A stretch of 48,981 nt of DNA, taken from NCBI GenBank assembly GCA_018060955.1, contig JAGOVC010000004.1:1-48981 (forward strand), written 5' to 3'. The position numbers were made by a program, and so were the translations under genes. Below, in pieces: positions 24,266 to 31,814 of the stretch (position 1 is its first letter; each line of letters opens with the position of its first letter). The DNA is from Candidatus Woesebacteria bacterium. GTDB taxonomy: Bacteria > Patescibacteriota > Microgenomatia > UBA1400 > UBA12028. The notes below the pieces were generated by a model that did not search any database, had not been told where the DNA came from, and saw only the letters and a program-made list of their open reading frames with translations.

Positions 24266-24995
24266 AGTCGCGTTCTTCAATCGCTTGTGGCTCTGGTTCT
24301 TCCATTTCATTTCCTGTTTCGCGTGTATCTAATGGAGCTTCATCTAACAACACATCTTCATGAATCTGATTGGTGCGTCCCGCGATGTTTAACGGAAACG
24401 AAGTTGCGTAGGGACTATTTTTGGCTTTCACGACTTCTTTGATGAAGACAACACAACCTTTTTTCGATGTCGACTGAACGATCACCGAATAGGTATTGCC
24501 AGCTGTGATTAATTTTTGCAGACGGAATGCGATATCATCGGGGAGTGAACCTAAATAGGTACCGGTGGAAGAGACCACGTTGACACGATGGTTTTTTACC
24601 ACGAGGTTACACTGGAGTGCCATTGGAGTTGCTTGCAGTATTTCCGGATCTGCTAATTTTTGGAGCGAGACAGATTTTGTTTTTCCTGGCTCTTCGATAA
24701 ACTCTTCTCCAGCACTGGATGATTGTAATCGTTGGGGTTTTACTTTGTGCTTGAGCATGGAAAGATATTTTGTGGCGATTGGATTGAAGCGTTCAACCTC
24801 TAACACACTTTCATAAATGCGTTTGGCAGCGGTATAGTTTTCCAATTGCATTTCACAGAATGCTAATCGATTTAACGCACCAATGTTCTGAGGTTCTAAA
24901 TCCAGGATGGCTTGGTTCTTTTCTTTGGCCTCCTCCCAGTTTGTGTGAGTTGCAAAATCAATTGCTTGTACGGTGAGTTGGGCGACAGAATTCAT
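24255..24995 (-). CDS. TPR-containing protein with a C-terminal beta domain
   Basis: A 246-residue soluble protein. Residues about 12-82 hold two to three TPR-like helix pairs (NWEEAKEKNQAILDLEPQNI, ALNRLAFCEMQLENYTAAKR, IYESVLEVERFNPIATKYL). The middle domain (about 125-205: VSSTGTYLGSLPDDIAFRL and YSVIVQSTSKKGCVVFIKEV) is strand-rich and resembles HIRAN-like or protein-interaction domains, but the match is only by eye. The tail is very acidic (ETGNEMEEPEPQAIEERDF). It probably mediates protein contacts. It converges with the LytR_C gene. Confidence 0.65.
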   Translation of the reverse strand: MNSVAQLTVQAIDFATHTNWEEAKEKNQAILDLEPQNIGALNRLAFCEMQLENYTAAKRIYESVLEVERFNPIATKYLSMLKHKVKPQRLQSSSAGEEFIEEPGKTKSVSLQKLADPEILQATPMALQCNLVVKNHRVNVVSSTGTYLGSLPDDIAFRLQKLITAGNTYSVIVQSTSKKGCVVFIKEVVKAKNSPYATSFPLNIAGRTNQIHEDVLLDEAPLDTRETGNEMEEPEPQAIEERDFME

Positions 24996-25039
24996 ATTTT
25001 TTTTCTATGCATGCAAGAGTACGCAAAATCTCTTAAAGA

Positions 25040-25057
25040 TGCAAGTTGTAACTTGCA
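25040..25057. promoter_or_regulatory. Perfect 18-bp palindrome at the yebC promoter
   Basis: TGCAAGTTGTAACTTGCA reads the same on both strands. It ends 7 nt before the yebC -10 box (25065), so it overlaps the -35 position and is well placed for a dimeric regulator. It also faces the divergent TPR gene (start 24995). Confidence 0.55.
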
Positions 25058-25064
25058 AACATGG

Positions 25065-25070
25065 TAGAAT
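25065..25070 (+). promoter_or_regulatory. -10 box for yebC
   Basis: TAGAAT preceded by GG. The transcript would start at about 25077 with a leader of about 27 nt to the ATG at 25104. Confidence 0.5.
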
Positions 25071-25103
25071 ACCATGGAGTTACTTAAAGATAAACAAAGA
25101 CAT

Positions 25104-25658
25104 ATGGCTGGTCACAGTAAATGGCACAACATCCAAAAACGCAAAGGTGTACAAGATAAAAAACGAAGTAAAGAATTTACTGCTGTTGCCCGACTGATCA
25201 TGTCTTCCGTAAAAAAATCCGGTGTCACGGATCCAGAACAAAATCCCACACTTCGCTTAGCACTGGATAAAGCACGTGCAGTCAACATGCCCAATGACAA
25301 TATTAAGCGGGCGATCGCACGTGGTTCAGGAAAAAGTGAATCAGGTGCTTCCTTAGAGGAAATTCTGTATGAAGGCTATGGTCCATTTGGAATTGGTTTC
25401 ATGGTTTTAGCACGAACTGATAACAAACAACGTACGGGAGCAGAAATCCGCAATTTATTTTCTGCACACGGTGGATCATTAGCCGGTCCTGGGGCTGCAG
25501 GATACCTCTTTTCTATGTCGGAAGGGGAGTATACCCCAACGATCACTGTTGACCTAACCGCAGAACAATTCGAGGCTACTGAGAATTTTATGTTGGAGTT
25601 AGAGTCACAGGACGATGTGGATGGTGTGTGGCATAATGCAGTGAGCTCTTCTACTTAA
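25104..25658 (+). CDS. yebC: YebC/PmpR-family protein, shortened
   Basis: A 184-residue protein that begins MAGHSKWHNIQKRKG and continues with the typical KEFTAVARLI, NPTLRLALDKARAVNMPNDNI, EILYEGYGPFGIGF and GGSLAGPGAAGYLF of YebC. It then jumps to EYTPTITVDLTAEQFEATEN and the C-terminal DDVDGVWHNA. Compared with the usual about 240-250 residues, some 55-60 residues of the middle domain are missing, in-frame, with no sign of a frameshift. YebC proteins act in translation, in particular at polyproline stalls, or as transcription factors; which role applies here is unknown. The ORF is open from 25074, but MAGHSKWHN is the family start. Confidence 0.85.
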   Translation: MAGHSKWHNIQKRKGVQDKKRSKEFTAVARLIMSSVKKSGVTDPEQNPTLRLALDKARAVNMPNDNIKRAIARGSGKSESGASLEEILYEGYGPFGIGFMVLARTDNKQRTGAEIRNLFSAHGGSLAGPGAAGYLFSMSEGEYTPTITVDLTAEQFEATENFMLELESQDDVDGVWHNAVSSST

Positions 25659-25678
25659 CAGGGGAATACTACCGGTCT

Positions 25679-26446
25679 ATGCGTAAGCGCGAACGTTTCA
25701 TTATTTCATCGATTTTGTTGGCCTTTGGATTACTTGCAACACAATTTGTTTCTTCCGACATTCGTCCAATTGCGATTGTCTTATTTTTTATTGCCTCGTA
25801 TTTAACATCGGCATGGGCGCTAAACAAGACCCTTAACGGATTAGAATGGCTGACAGTAGTTCCCTTTCCAGCCTTCTATTCACTATCAGTATCACTATTC
25901 TATTTTTTGTTACCCTCCAACATTATTTCGCGTGTAGCAATCTTACTGCTCTTCGGTGTTGGGATGTACGCACTGTACCTTGCATCGAATATCTTTTCTG
26001 TGGGAAAAGTTAAAACGATTCAGCTTTTACGGGCAGCACATGCAGTAGGATCACTATTTCTTTTTTTGTTATGTCTCTTCTTTTTTAACTTTGTTCTCTC
26101 GCTGGGACTATCACCGCTTCTCAACGGACTTTCTATCGGTGCCTTTGTATTTCTACCTATTCTGTGCGGTATCTGGTCGATTGAACTGTTGCCATCATTG
26201 AGTTCCCGTGTCATCGGTACGACGGTCTTTCTGTCACTGGCATTAGGTGAGATCGGAGTGGCGTTATCATTACTTCCCATTGGACTATGGGCATCCTCAC
26301 TTTATTTGACAGCCATCTTGTACGTAGGCTATGGCATTATTCAGAATTACTTTATCGGTAGGCTCTTTGCCAAGACACTGCAAGAGTACATTTGGCTTGT
26401 CCTCTTTGTTTCAACATCTCTTCTAGTACTCCTAGAATGGAAATAA
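25679..26446 (+). CDS. Polytopic membrane protein, hypothetical
   Basis: A 255-residue protein with about eight hydrophobic helices separated by short loops and few charged residues. No catalytic or transporter motif is visible. It lies 20 bp after yebC on the same strand and may be co-transcribed. Similar eight-helix proteins of unknown function are common in Microgenomates genomes (general impression, not checked). Confidence 0.55.
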   Translation: MRKRERFIISSILLAFGLLATQFVSSDIRPIAIVLFFIASYLTSAWALNKTLNGLEWLTVVPFPAFYSLSVSLFYFLLPSNIISRVAILLLFGVGMYALYLASNIFSVGKVKTIQLLRAAHAVGSLFLFLLCLFFFNFVLSLGLSPLLNGLSIGAFVFLPILCGIWSIELLPSLSSRVIGTTVFLSLALGEIGVALSLLPIGLWASSLYLTAILYVGYGIIQNYFIGRLFAKTLQEYIWLVLFVSTSLLVLLEWK

Positions 26447-26455
26447 CCCCTATTC

Positions 26456-26846
26456 GGGATACCTTCGTGTGTAAGAATGATCCGTCTACCAGATATACCA
26501 GGCACTAAAGAAGGCTTCATTGACCAGGTTACTGAAATTGCTTGGCCGTAACACAATTCGTGGTATGGAAGCAATGGAAAAGTGACAAAATACTCGAGTA
26601 AAACGCCTAAATGTAGGTGAGTAGGAGCTCTAAAAAACCGCTCAATAGACCAGGGGAGAGGGAAGTGATCATACTATATCAGCCTGCCTGGGAAACACTT
26701 CGCACACAACACAGCACGCGATAGTATTATAAGACGTTGTGGTCTATTATTTCACGACATGTGGAAAACTATGACCATACGAAGGTAACTATCAACAGAA
26801 CCGTCCTTCAAACAAAACCCGAACACCGGCTTATAGGAGGTGTGAT
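26456..26846 (+). ncRNA. rnpB: Candidate divergent RNase P RNA
   Basis: The gap 26447-26878 (432 bp) has no gene. Near its 3' end, GTCC (26803-26806) is followed by ACAAAACCCG (26812-26821), six extra bases AACACC, and GGCTTAT (26828-26834). Bacterial RNase P RNA carries the universal core ACAGAACCCGGCTTAT close to its 3' end, so this looks like that core with a 6-nt insertion. Directly after it, GGAGGTGT (26836-26843) can pair with ATACCTTC (26459-26466) at the other end of the gap, giving a P1 helix of 8 bp with two G-U pairs, and the enclosed length (about 390 nt) is right for RNase P RNA. The 5' core GAGGAAAGTCC is not clearly found; GGAAAAGTGAC (about 26575) and GAGGGAAGT (about 26659) are weak candidates. 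The call is therefore tentative. Confidence 0.4.
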
Positions 26847-26878
26847 CTGGAAACAAGTCCATGTTACTCAGAGATATC

Positions 26879-27193
26879 CTATCCTCGTCTGACTCCCATC
26901 AAGAGAGATTTAATATTCTCTATGGAATCAAGTGCGAGCCACTCGTTATAACCCTCCTCACTTTCGAATTCAGTTCGTAGCTGGTCAAAGTTGACATTTC
27001 CTGCCGTAAGAAGCCTAATAATGAGAAATTCTGCATATAAGTGAGTGAACATCTCTAACAACATGGGATTTGAGAACTCTCTCATCCGAGGTGTACCCAG
27101 TTGACGGTGTATCTCATCTAACTGCTTACTGAAAGCATCTTTCATTATAGCGTTATTGCTGTCTAAGACCAGCTGTTCCTTGATTTGCTGCAT
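26879..27193 (-). CDS. Hypothetical protein
   Basis: A 104-residue helical protein with no recognised family (MQQIKEQLVLDSNNAIMKDA; NPMLLEMFTHLYAEFLIIRL). The frame extends to a TTG at 27250 (123 residues), but TACAAT lies 8 nt before the ATG at 27193 on the minus strand, which suggests a leaderless start there. The longer start is not excluded because its extra residues also look protein-like. It ends 33 bp after the candidate RNase P RNA, in opposite orientation. Confidence 0.5.
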   Translation of the reverse strand: MQQIKEQLVLDSNNAIMKDAFSKQLDEIHRQLGTPRMREFSNPMLLEMFTHLYAEFLIIRLLTAGNVNFDQLRTEFESEEGYNEWLALDSIENIKSLLMGVRRG

Positions 27194-27250
27194 ATGTTTG
27201 TATTGTAAGATCCCCAGGTGGGTAGTCAATACATGTGCCAAGTCGTACAA

Positions 27251-27592
27251 TATACCTTTTACGACATAGTGTCTGGTTTGTCACTTAAACAGCCATTACT
27301 GTTTCGTGTGATCATTGTACATTTATTGTTGGATTTAGTGCACTCATTCGTCCCCGTTGTCATTTACCTGTACGAATACTAGAAACCATTAATCGCGTCA
27401 TGGTGACCCTATTTATCCAAATACCCACAAAGTTGCTAATGTAAGAAAACCCGAAGGATCGGACTCCAATGACACCACTAAAGTGGTTAAAAAGCAAAAG
27501 CAAAGGAAGATAGATGACTACATATGAACCCTATCCCTAAATCACCCGATTTTGGGCATTTAAACGCCTTTTAGCCTGGTAGAAGCCGAGTT
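27251..27592. other. 342-bp gap without a recognised gene
   Basis: No ORF with convincing coding character and no tRNA-like fold is seen. A short hairpin, ACCACT-AA-AGTGGT (about 27474-27487), is followed by AAAAAG rather than a T tract. A weak GGC..GCC hairpin near 27559 is followed by TTTT. Confidence 0.5.
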
Positions 27593-28465
27593 TTAATCTC
27601 TAGAATGTGGGTGTAATGACGGATTAAGCCGGATAGCTGAATCAATGGCACGTTGGTAGATACGTGCGGAATGTATGACCATCAGATTTTCAGTGAACTG
27701 TTGGAAATTTCCATTTTTTGTTGAAACATAGTAACCAAGTTTTAGATATTTGGCTACGGTAAAGATCTGCCAGAATCTTCGATAGAGTTCCCGCATATCC
27801 GACGTACCGCCGTAGACATTTGACTCAATGAAGTTTTGCAATCGAGCAAAAGCTCTAGCATCTGCCGAAAACTGTTGAGCTTGTGGTGTAGCTCCCCGTA
27901 AGAATGCCTGTACCTGATGTGGTTCGAGTTGAGGACAATACTGATTGTCATAAAAACGAAATATATCTTTACGGACTGTCTCCGACGTTCTTATCAAAGC
28001 GTAATGATAATTGGGAGTGCTTAAGGCATTTAACGGAACAACTCGATGAGGATTATTTTGTAGCCCATTTGTTGCGACCATTAAGTCCGGTACTGAAGCG
28101 CAGGTATCATGTGGATGGGTGTGAACAGTAGCAATGGGAGTCTGAGAATTTGGCAGGTTTGTGGGGTATTCCAAGTCAACCTCGTCATGACCGGAAACTA
28201 ATCCTTGCGGGTACAGTAACCGTCTGAGATTTAAATCCAAGAGGATGAAACCACCAACTTCATTCACATCATCTGGTTTGGGGCACTCTTGGCATCTGGT
28301 GAGGAACTGCTCAAGTCCTTGTGAGGAAAACTGACGGGGAAGTCGATCATAGGATAGTAATGGAGACGAACCATCCATGTGTGCCACGAATGCTTCAATA
28401 CTGCCCTCTCTAATTGGATGGTTCTCATATGCACTGGAATTTAAGATGATCTCACCCTTCGACAT
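27593..28465 (-). CDS. JAMM/JAB-like metalloprotease domain protein
   Basis: A 290-residue protein. In the N-terminal half, NEVGGFILLD (Glu69) is followed by IATVHTHPHDTCASVPD with His115, His117, Ser124 and Asp127, the JAMM pattern E...HxHP..SxxD. The spacing between HTHP and Ser is five residues, one shorter than in well-known JAMM proteins. JAMM enzymes are zinc isopeptidases or amidases. Residues about 170-290 are helical and unrelated to any domain I recognise. It is flanked by orphan genes in an accessory stretch near a Xer recombinase. No ubiquitin-like or E1-like gene is seen adjacent, so the substrate is unknown. Confidence 0.55.
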   Translation of the reverse strand: MSKGEIILNSSAYENHPIREGSIEAFVAHMDGSSPLLSYDRLPRQFSSQGLEQFLTRCQECPKPDDVNEVGGFILLDLNLRRLLYPQGLVSGHDEVDLEYPTNLPNSQTPIATVHTHPHDTCASVPDLMVATNGLQNNPHRVVPLNALSTPNYHYALIRTSETVRKDIFRFYDNQYCPQLEPHQVQAFLRGATPQAQQFSADARAFARLQNFIESNVYGGTSDMRELYRRFWQIFTVAKYLKLGYYVSTKNGNFQQFTENLMVIHSARIYQRAIDSAIRLNPSLHPHSRD

Positions 28466-28578
28466 AGCTGCTCGTTTAAGTATTTCTACTTAATATTATA
28501 CAATAAGCATTACTTACACGATAATCCCCTACCCTATCTGTTTCATACATTTATGTCTTCAAAAGTAACTGATGTTTT

Positions 28579-28607
28579 TTGACATAAAACAGACAGAGAC
28601 TTACAAT
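28579..28607 (+). promoter_or_regulatory. Consensus sigma-70-type promoter, leaderless
   Basis: TTGACA (28579-28584), a 17-nt spacer and TACAAT (28602-28607), ending 9 nt before the ATG at 28617. This is the best full promoter in the window and supports the leaderless reading of the similar -10 boxes. Confidence 0.7.
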
Positions 28608-28616
28608 GACACTCAT

Positions 28617-29183
28617 ATGACAGATAAATTACACCCCGTAACAGAAGAAACAGCTGCTCAAAAAACTGTTGCAGAGATTGATGCACGTTTGAACTATTTT
28701 AAAGAGCTTTTTAAATCAACACTCCCAGAACGTTCCATTAAAACTGCTTGGTTAAAAAAGTATACGAATAGAAAACCTGTCCCAGAATCTGAGCTTCGAG
28801 TTGGTGACTATTACTTAATTCGAACAAGAGATTCGTCATTACAAGAAGTTGTCATTCCGTTTAAACTCGGAACCGCGACGAATGAGGATGCGTATGGCAC
28901 CCTAGTCACACGACTTCGTGCGGACACACATGACGAAATACTTGGGGCAATTGGCGGTAATCAGATTGAAAATATTTCTATTACTTCTGATGGCTTACGA
29001 ACGTTCAAAAGTGCAGATATAACTCAGGAGCAGGATGAAACTAAGCCTGATCTAGGTCCGTTCATCGCTGGTCATCCTGCTTCAGAAAAAGCGGACTATA
29101 CGATTTTCCCACTTACTCGGGCAGAAGCTGAAGAGATCAGACGTCAAATTGTTTCAAGCCTTCCTCCTGAAAAACGTGATTAA
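28617..29183 (+). CDS. Hypothetical protein
   Basis: A 188-residue soluble protein of unknown family. Residues about 15-55 are helical and basic, about 60-120 look strand-rich (ELRVGDYYLIRTRDSS; VVIPFKLGTATN), and the C terminus is acidic then helical (RAEAEEIRRQIVSSLPPEKRD). The frame opens upstream at 28572, but that stretch holds the promoter, so the ATG at 28617 is chosen. Confidence 0.6.
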   Translation: MTDKLHPVTEETAAQKTVAEIDARLNYFKELFKSTLPERSIKTAWLKKYTNRKPVPESELRVGDYYLIRTRDSSLQEVVIPFKLGTATNEDAYGTLVTRLRADTHDEILGAIGGNQIENISITSDGLRTFKSADITQEQDETKPDLGPFIAGHPASEKADYTIFPLTRAEAEEIRRQIVSSLPPEKRD

Positions 29184-29301
29184 TGTAGTCATCAATTAAC
29201 TCACTCAAAATTCACCATCAAAGTTGTTTTCACTTCTATCGTTTTCTGAGCGTTCTATTCCCTCTTGTTCACGAACTATTTTTGTCGCACAATGAATTAG
29301 A

Positions 29302-29409
29302 TTTTGACACAGTTTCGTAATTATTTCACTTTATTATAACTACTCAAGAATAGTTGAAAATGCTTGAGTAATTATTTAGTTAATAGCAATTGTAACAATT
29401 GTGTCAAAA
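29302..29409. repeat. Nested inverted repeats (10-bp outer, 8-bp inner)
   Basis: Outer arms TTTTGACACA/TGTGTCAAAA and inner arms TACTCAAG/CTTGAGTA. The left arm contains TTGACA, a possible -35. The location about 110-220 bp upstream of a tyrosine recombinase gene suggests autoregulation or a recombination site. Confidence 0.55.
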
Positions 29410-29415
29410 AGGATG

Positions 29416-29439
29416 GATAGGTCCACGTAAAGACCTATC
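29416..29439 (+). repeat. 8-bp hairpin upstream of the recombinase gene
   Basis: GATAGGTC (29416-29423), loop CACGTAAA, GACCTATC (29432-29439). No T tract follows, so it is not a terminator. Confidence 0.5.
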
Positions 29440-29520
29440 TGAAGAATATAGCAATCACTGGGCACTCACTGCTAGTTCTGCAGCCTAACCACTATAGGAC
29501 GAAGATCTGGAGAGACTTTT

Positions 29521-30477
29521 ATGAACGCGAATACTATTCTCACTCCCCTGCACGGTCAAATCATCCAGTTTTTAGATCATATTGAAGTAGAGCGAAATTT
29601 AAGTCGACTCACAATTCGTAACTATCGCCATTACCTATCCCGCTTTGCAGATTGGTTTGCGCAAGAAGGCTTTACAGACATCACGCAGTTAAACTTGGAT
29701 ATTGTCTTAAAGTACCGTGTCTATCTATCCCACTTTTCGGATATCTACGGCAGAGAACTGACAAAGAAGACCCAAGGGTATCATGTCATTGCCCTACGCT
29801 CCTTTTTAAAGTACTTAGTGAAAAACGATATACCAGTCATCGCACCGGAGAAAATTGACCTTCCCAAAAGTGAAGGTTTGCACATGCATTTCCTAGACGA
29901 GACCCAGATCGAACGCCTCTTATCCCAGCCATTAAGCTCCACAAAACAAGGCCTTCGAGATCGAGCAATCCTTGAAGTACTCTTTAGCACGGGGCTTCGT
30001 GTCAGTGAGCTTGCCTCTCTGGATCGAGAGCAAGTCGATACACAGCGTCGTGAATTTGGGGTGATTGGCAAGGGAAGACGGGCTCGCGTCGTCTTTCTAT
30101 CCGAGCGTGCTGCTTCCTATGTCGAGTCCTATGTCGTCTCCAGATCAGATCACTACTCTCCCCTGTTCATCCGCATGAACCGTGATGATGCTCCCGATAC
30201 CGAGGGCGAAGCTATGCGATTGACTGTGCGAACAATTCAACGCATTGTGGAAAAGTATGCAAAGGCTGCTAAGCTCCCGATCAAAATCACTCCACACGGG
30301 ATCCGTCACTCCTTTGCCACGGACTTGCTACATAATGGCGCTGGCCTTCGTGATGTACAGGAATTGCTGGGACACAAGAATATCGCAACCACCCAGATCT
30401 ATACCCACGTGACTAGAGCTGACTTAAAAAAGGTGCATGAGAAATTTCACAAGAAAGAAGAGGTATCTGATCAGTAA
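29521..30477 (+). CDS. xer: Tyrosine recombinase, XerC/XerD type
   Basis: A 318-residue site-specific recombinase. The N-terminal SAM-like domain (about 1-115) contains LSRLTIRNYRHYL. The catalytic domain has Arg160 (STGLRVSEL), Lys184, His259 and Arg262 (HGIRHSFAT), His285 (LLGHKNIATT) and the nucleophile Tyr294 (IYTHV). All six catalytic residues are present. It probably resolves chromosome dimers at a dif-like site, and a lone Xer of this type is common in reduced genomes. GGAGAG lies 8 nt before the ATG. It is convergent with the minus-strand array, with 1 bp between the stops. Confidence 0.93.
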   Translation: MNANTILTPLHGQIIQFLDHIEVERNLSRLTIRNYRHYLSRFADWFAQEGFTDITQLNLDIVLKYRVYLSHFSDIYGRELTKKTQGYHVIALRSFLKYLVKNDIPVIAPEKIDLPKSEGLHMHFLDETQIERLLSQPLSSTKQGLRDRAILEVLFSTGLRVSELASLDREQVDTQRREFGVIGKGRRARVVFLSERAASYVESYVVSRSDHYSPLFIRMNRDDAPDTEGEAMRLTVRTIQRIVEKYAKAAKLPIKITPHGIRHSFATDLLHNGAGLRDVQELLGHKNIATTQIYTHVTRADLKKVHEKFHKKEEVSDQ

Positions 30478-30478
30478 C

Positions 30479-31756
30479 TTATCGCTGCGTTTGTTTTGCG
30501 TAGTAGAGGATACCATCATAGATGGACTTATTTATCTCTCGTTGATCTATTTCGGCTTTCCCTGTCGTCATTGAAGTTTGTGACAATCGACCAGTTAAAA
30601 ACTTTTCCCGACCTTTTGTTCTTCCAATAAAATCAGCTTTAAACTTGTCTGGATCGAATCTTTTTCCTGATGCAAGCTTGAACTGTAAGCCATGAAGTCT
30701 ATTTTCCTTTACGGTGTCTCGCACACCATTTGTGAAGATCATTTTATTTGAGTCTAACTGAGCGAGTAAATCGGCAAATTCTTGAAATTCTGCTTGCTCT
30801 GCATCATAAGCACTTTGACTTTCAGTCAAGCGAAGATTCACGACCTCCATGAGTGCGGCAAACTCTTTTGATGACTGAATCGGAGGGGTTGCTGTCTTTA
30901 CAGCGTCTACTAACGCTTTTATTTCTGGATTTTGAGTCAGTTTTGCTCTGTCAGTATCAATCAAAATCACATCGACAGAAACTAACGCGTCTTGTAAGTT
31001 GTTCTCAAACAAGGCAACAACTTCAGCTTCAACGGCTTGATTGAAGCGTAAAGTTTCAGGATCAGTGACTGCAATGTCGATAACAGGTTCTGATGGGATG
31101 TCTGGTTCAGGTTTAGGTGGTTCTGGTTCACTGGGAACTTGTGGCTGGTCAGGGTTTGATGCAGGGATTGCTTGCGCTGAACTATCTATAGTGGTTCGAA
31201 TAACATTGGCTTGGTCCAAGGTAGTAGTAATACCTGCGATAGTTTCATCTGGTGGTATGCCAGCCCGATTCGCTGTGCTCTTATACAGACGTATTTGCTC
31301 ATTAAGTAGTTTGCTTTCAGAAAGTAATAGATTTGCTTGCTCGCTTGTTGGTGTACCGACAACGTTTTCCTGTAGCTTTCCTATGCGTTGTGCGGTTTGA
31401 CGTACCATATCTGCACTTCTTTTGGCTGCTTCTTTATACAGTGACGTTAGTCGTTGTGATTCTTTTGGCGCATACAAAATCCGTATTGCATCGCCATTAT
31501 CACTCTCTGCTTTTAAAAGTGCCTTTGTCCAGCGTTCACCAGTTCCAGGTGTTGAAGATGCAGTTGCAGCGGTATATTGGGTGTCGCGATATTGCTGAAC
31601 CGTGATTTCCCCTGCCACTAATTTATCAACCAAACTTTTAGCTGTAGCATCAAGATTAGCCGAATCTAATCTTTCCCCCACGCTTTCTCTAGTAAGTTTT
31701 TCATTTGAAACATAAAAAGTTGCAGCTTCATCGGGAGTATAATTGCGAACATCGGC
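30479..31756 (-). CDS. Hypothetical protein with proline-rich linker
   Basis: A 425-residue protein with no signal peptide or membrane segment. An N-terminal helical, Thr/Ala/Gln-rich half (about 1-205) is joined by a Pro/Glu-rich linker (PEPPKPEPDIPSEP, about 215-230) to a second helical half (about 235-425) that ends in basic residues. The first half contains long heptad-like stretches, so coiled-coil contacts are likely. I recognise no family. The frame opens at 31798 with several in-frame ATGs; 31756 is the last of a cluster and is chosen with moderate certainty. It is the last gene of the long minus-strand array. Confidence 0.6.
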   Translation of the reverse strand, partial: ADVRNYTPDEAATFYVSNEKLTRESVGERLDSANLDATAKSLVDKLVAGEITVQQYRDTQYTAATASSTPGTGERWTKALLKAESDNGDAIRILYAPKESQRLTSLYKEAAKRSADMVRQTAQRIGKLQENVVGTPTSEQANLLLSESKLLNEQIRLYKSTANRAGIPPDETIAGITTTLDQANVIRTTIDSSAQAIPASNPDQPQVPSEPEPPKPEPDIPSEPVIDIAVTDPETLRFNQAVEAEVVALFENNLQDALVSVDVILIDTDRAKLTQNPEIKALVDAVKTATPPIQSSKEFAALMEVVNLRLTESQSAYDAEQAEFQEFADLLAQLDSNKMIFTNGVRDTVKENRLHGLQFKLASGKRFDPDKFKADFIGRTKGREKFLTGRLSQTSMTTGKAEIDQREINKSIYDGILYYAKQTQR

Positions 31757-31814
31757 CATAATTATAGCCATCATATCTACATTTGGGATAACTATCAATG
31801 TTTTGTAAGAAGCT

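Larger units (their letters stand above)
29184..29520. other. AT-rich intergenic region with nested inverted repeats upstream of a Xer recombinase
   Basis: No gene is seen. TTTTGACACA (29302-29311) and TGTGTCAAAA (29400-29409) form a perfect 10-bp inverted repeat about 88 bp apart. Inside lies TACTCAAG (29341-29348)/CTTGAGTA (29363-29370). Further right, GATAGGTC (29416-29423) and GACCTATC (29432-29439) form an 8-bp hairpin. The first two pairs could be operators or a recombinase site; the hairpin may belong to the recombinase mRNA leader. Confidence 0.5.

Noticed and set aside
26456-26846. tmRNA or SRP RNA in the same gap.
   Set aside because: No tRNA-Ala-like ends, tag frame or SRP Alu/S-domain motif were found; RNase P RNA fits better.
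26879-27193. Product ending in VRRG as a possible ubiquitin-like substrate for the neighbouring JAMM protein.
   Set aside because: The protein is helical rather than beta-grasp and has only one terminal Gly, so the resemblance is superficial.
27474-27487. Short hairpin ACCACT-AA-AGTGGT as a terminator.
   Set aside because: It is followed by A residues on the plus strand, and the minus-strand T tract would precede, not follow, the stem.
29320-29375. dif site near the Xer gene.
   Set aside because: The AT-rich repeats do not give two 11-bp arms with a 6-bp centre matching known dif consensus.
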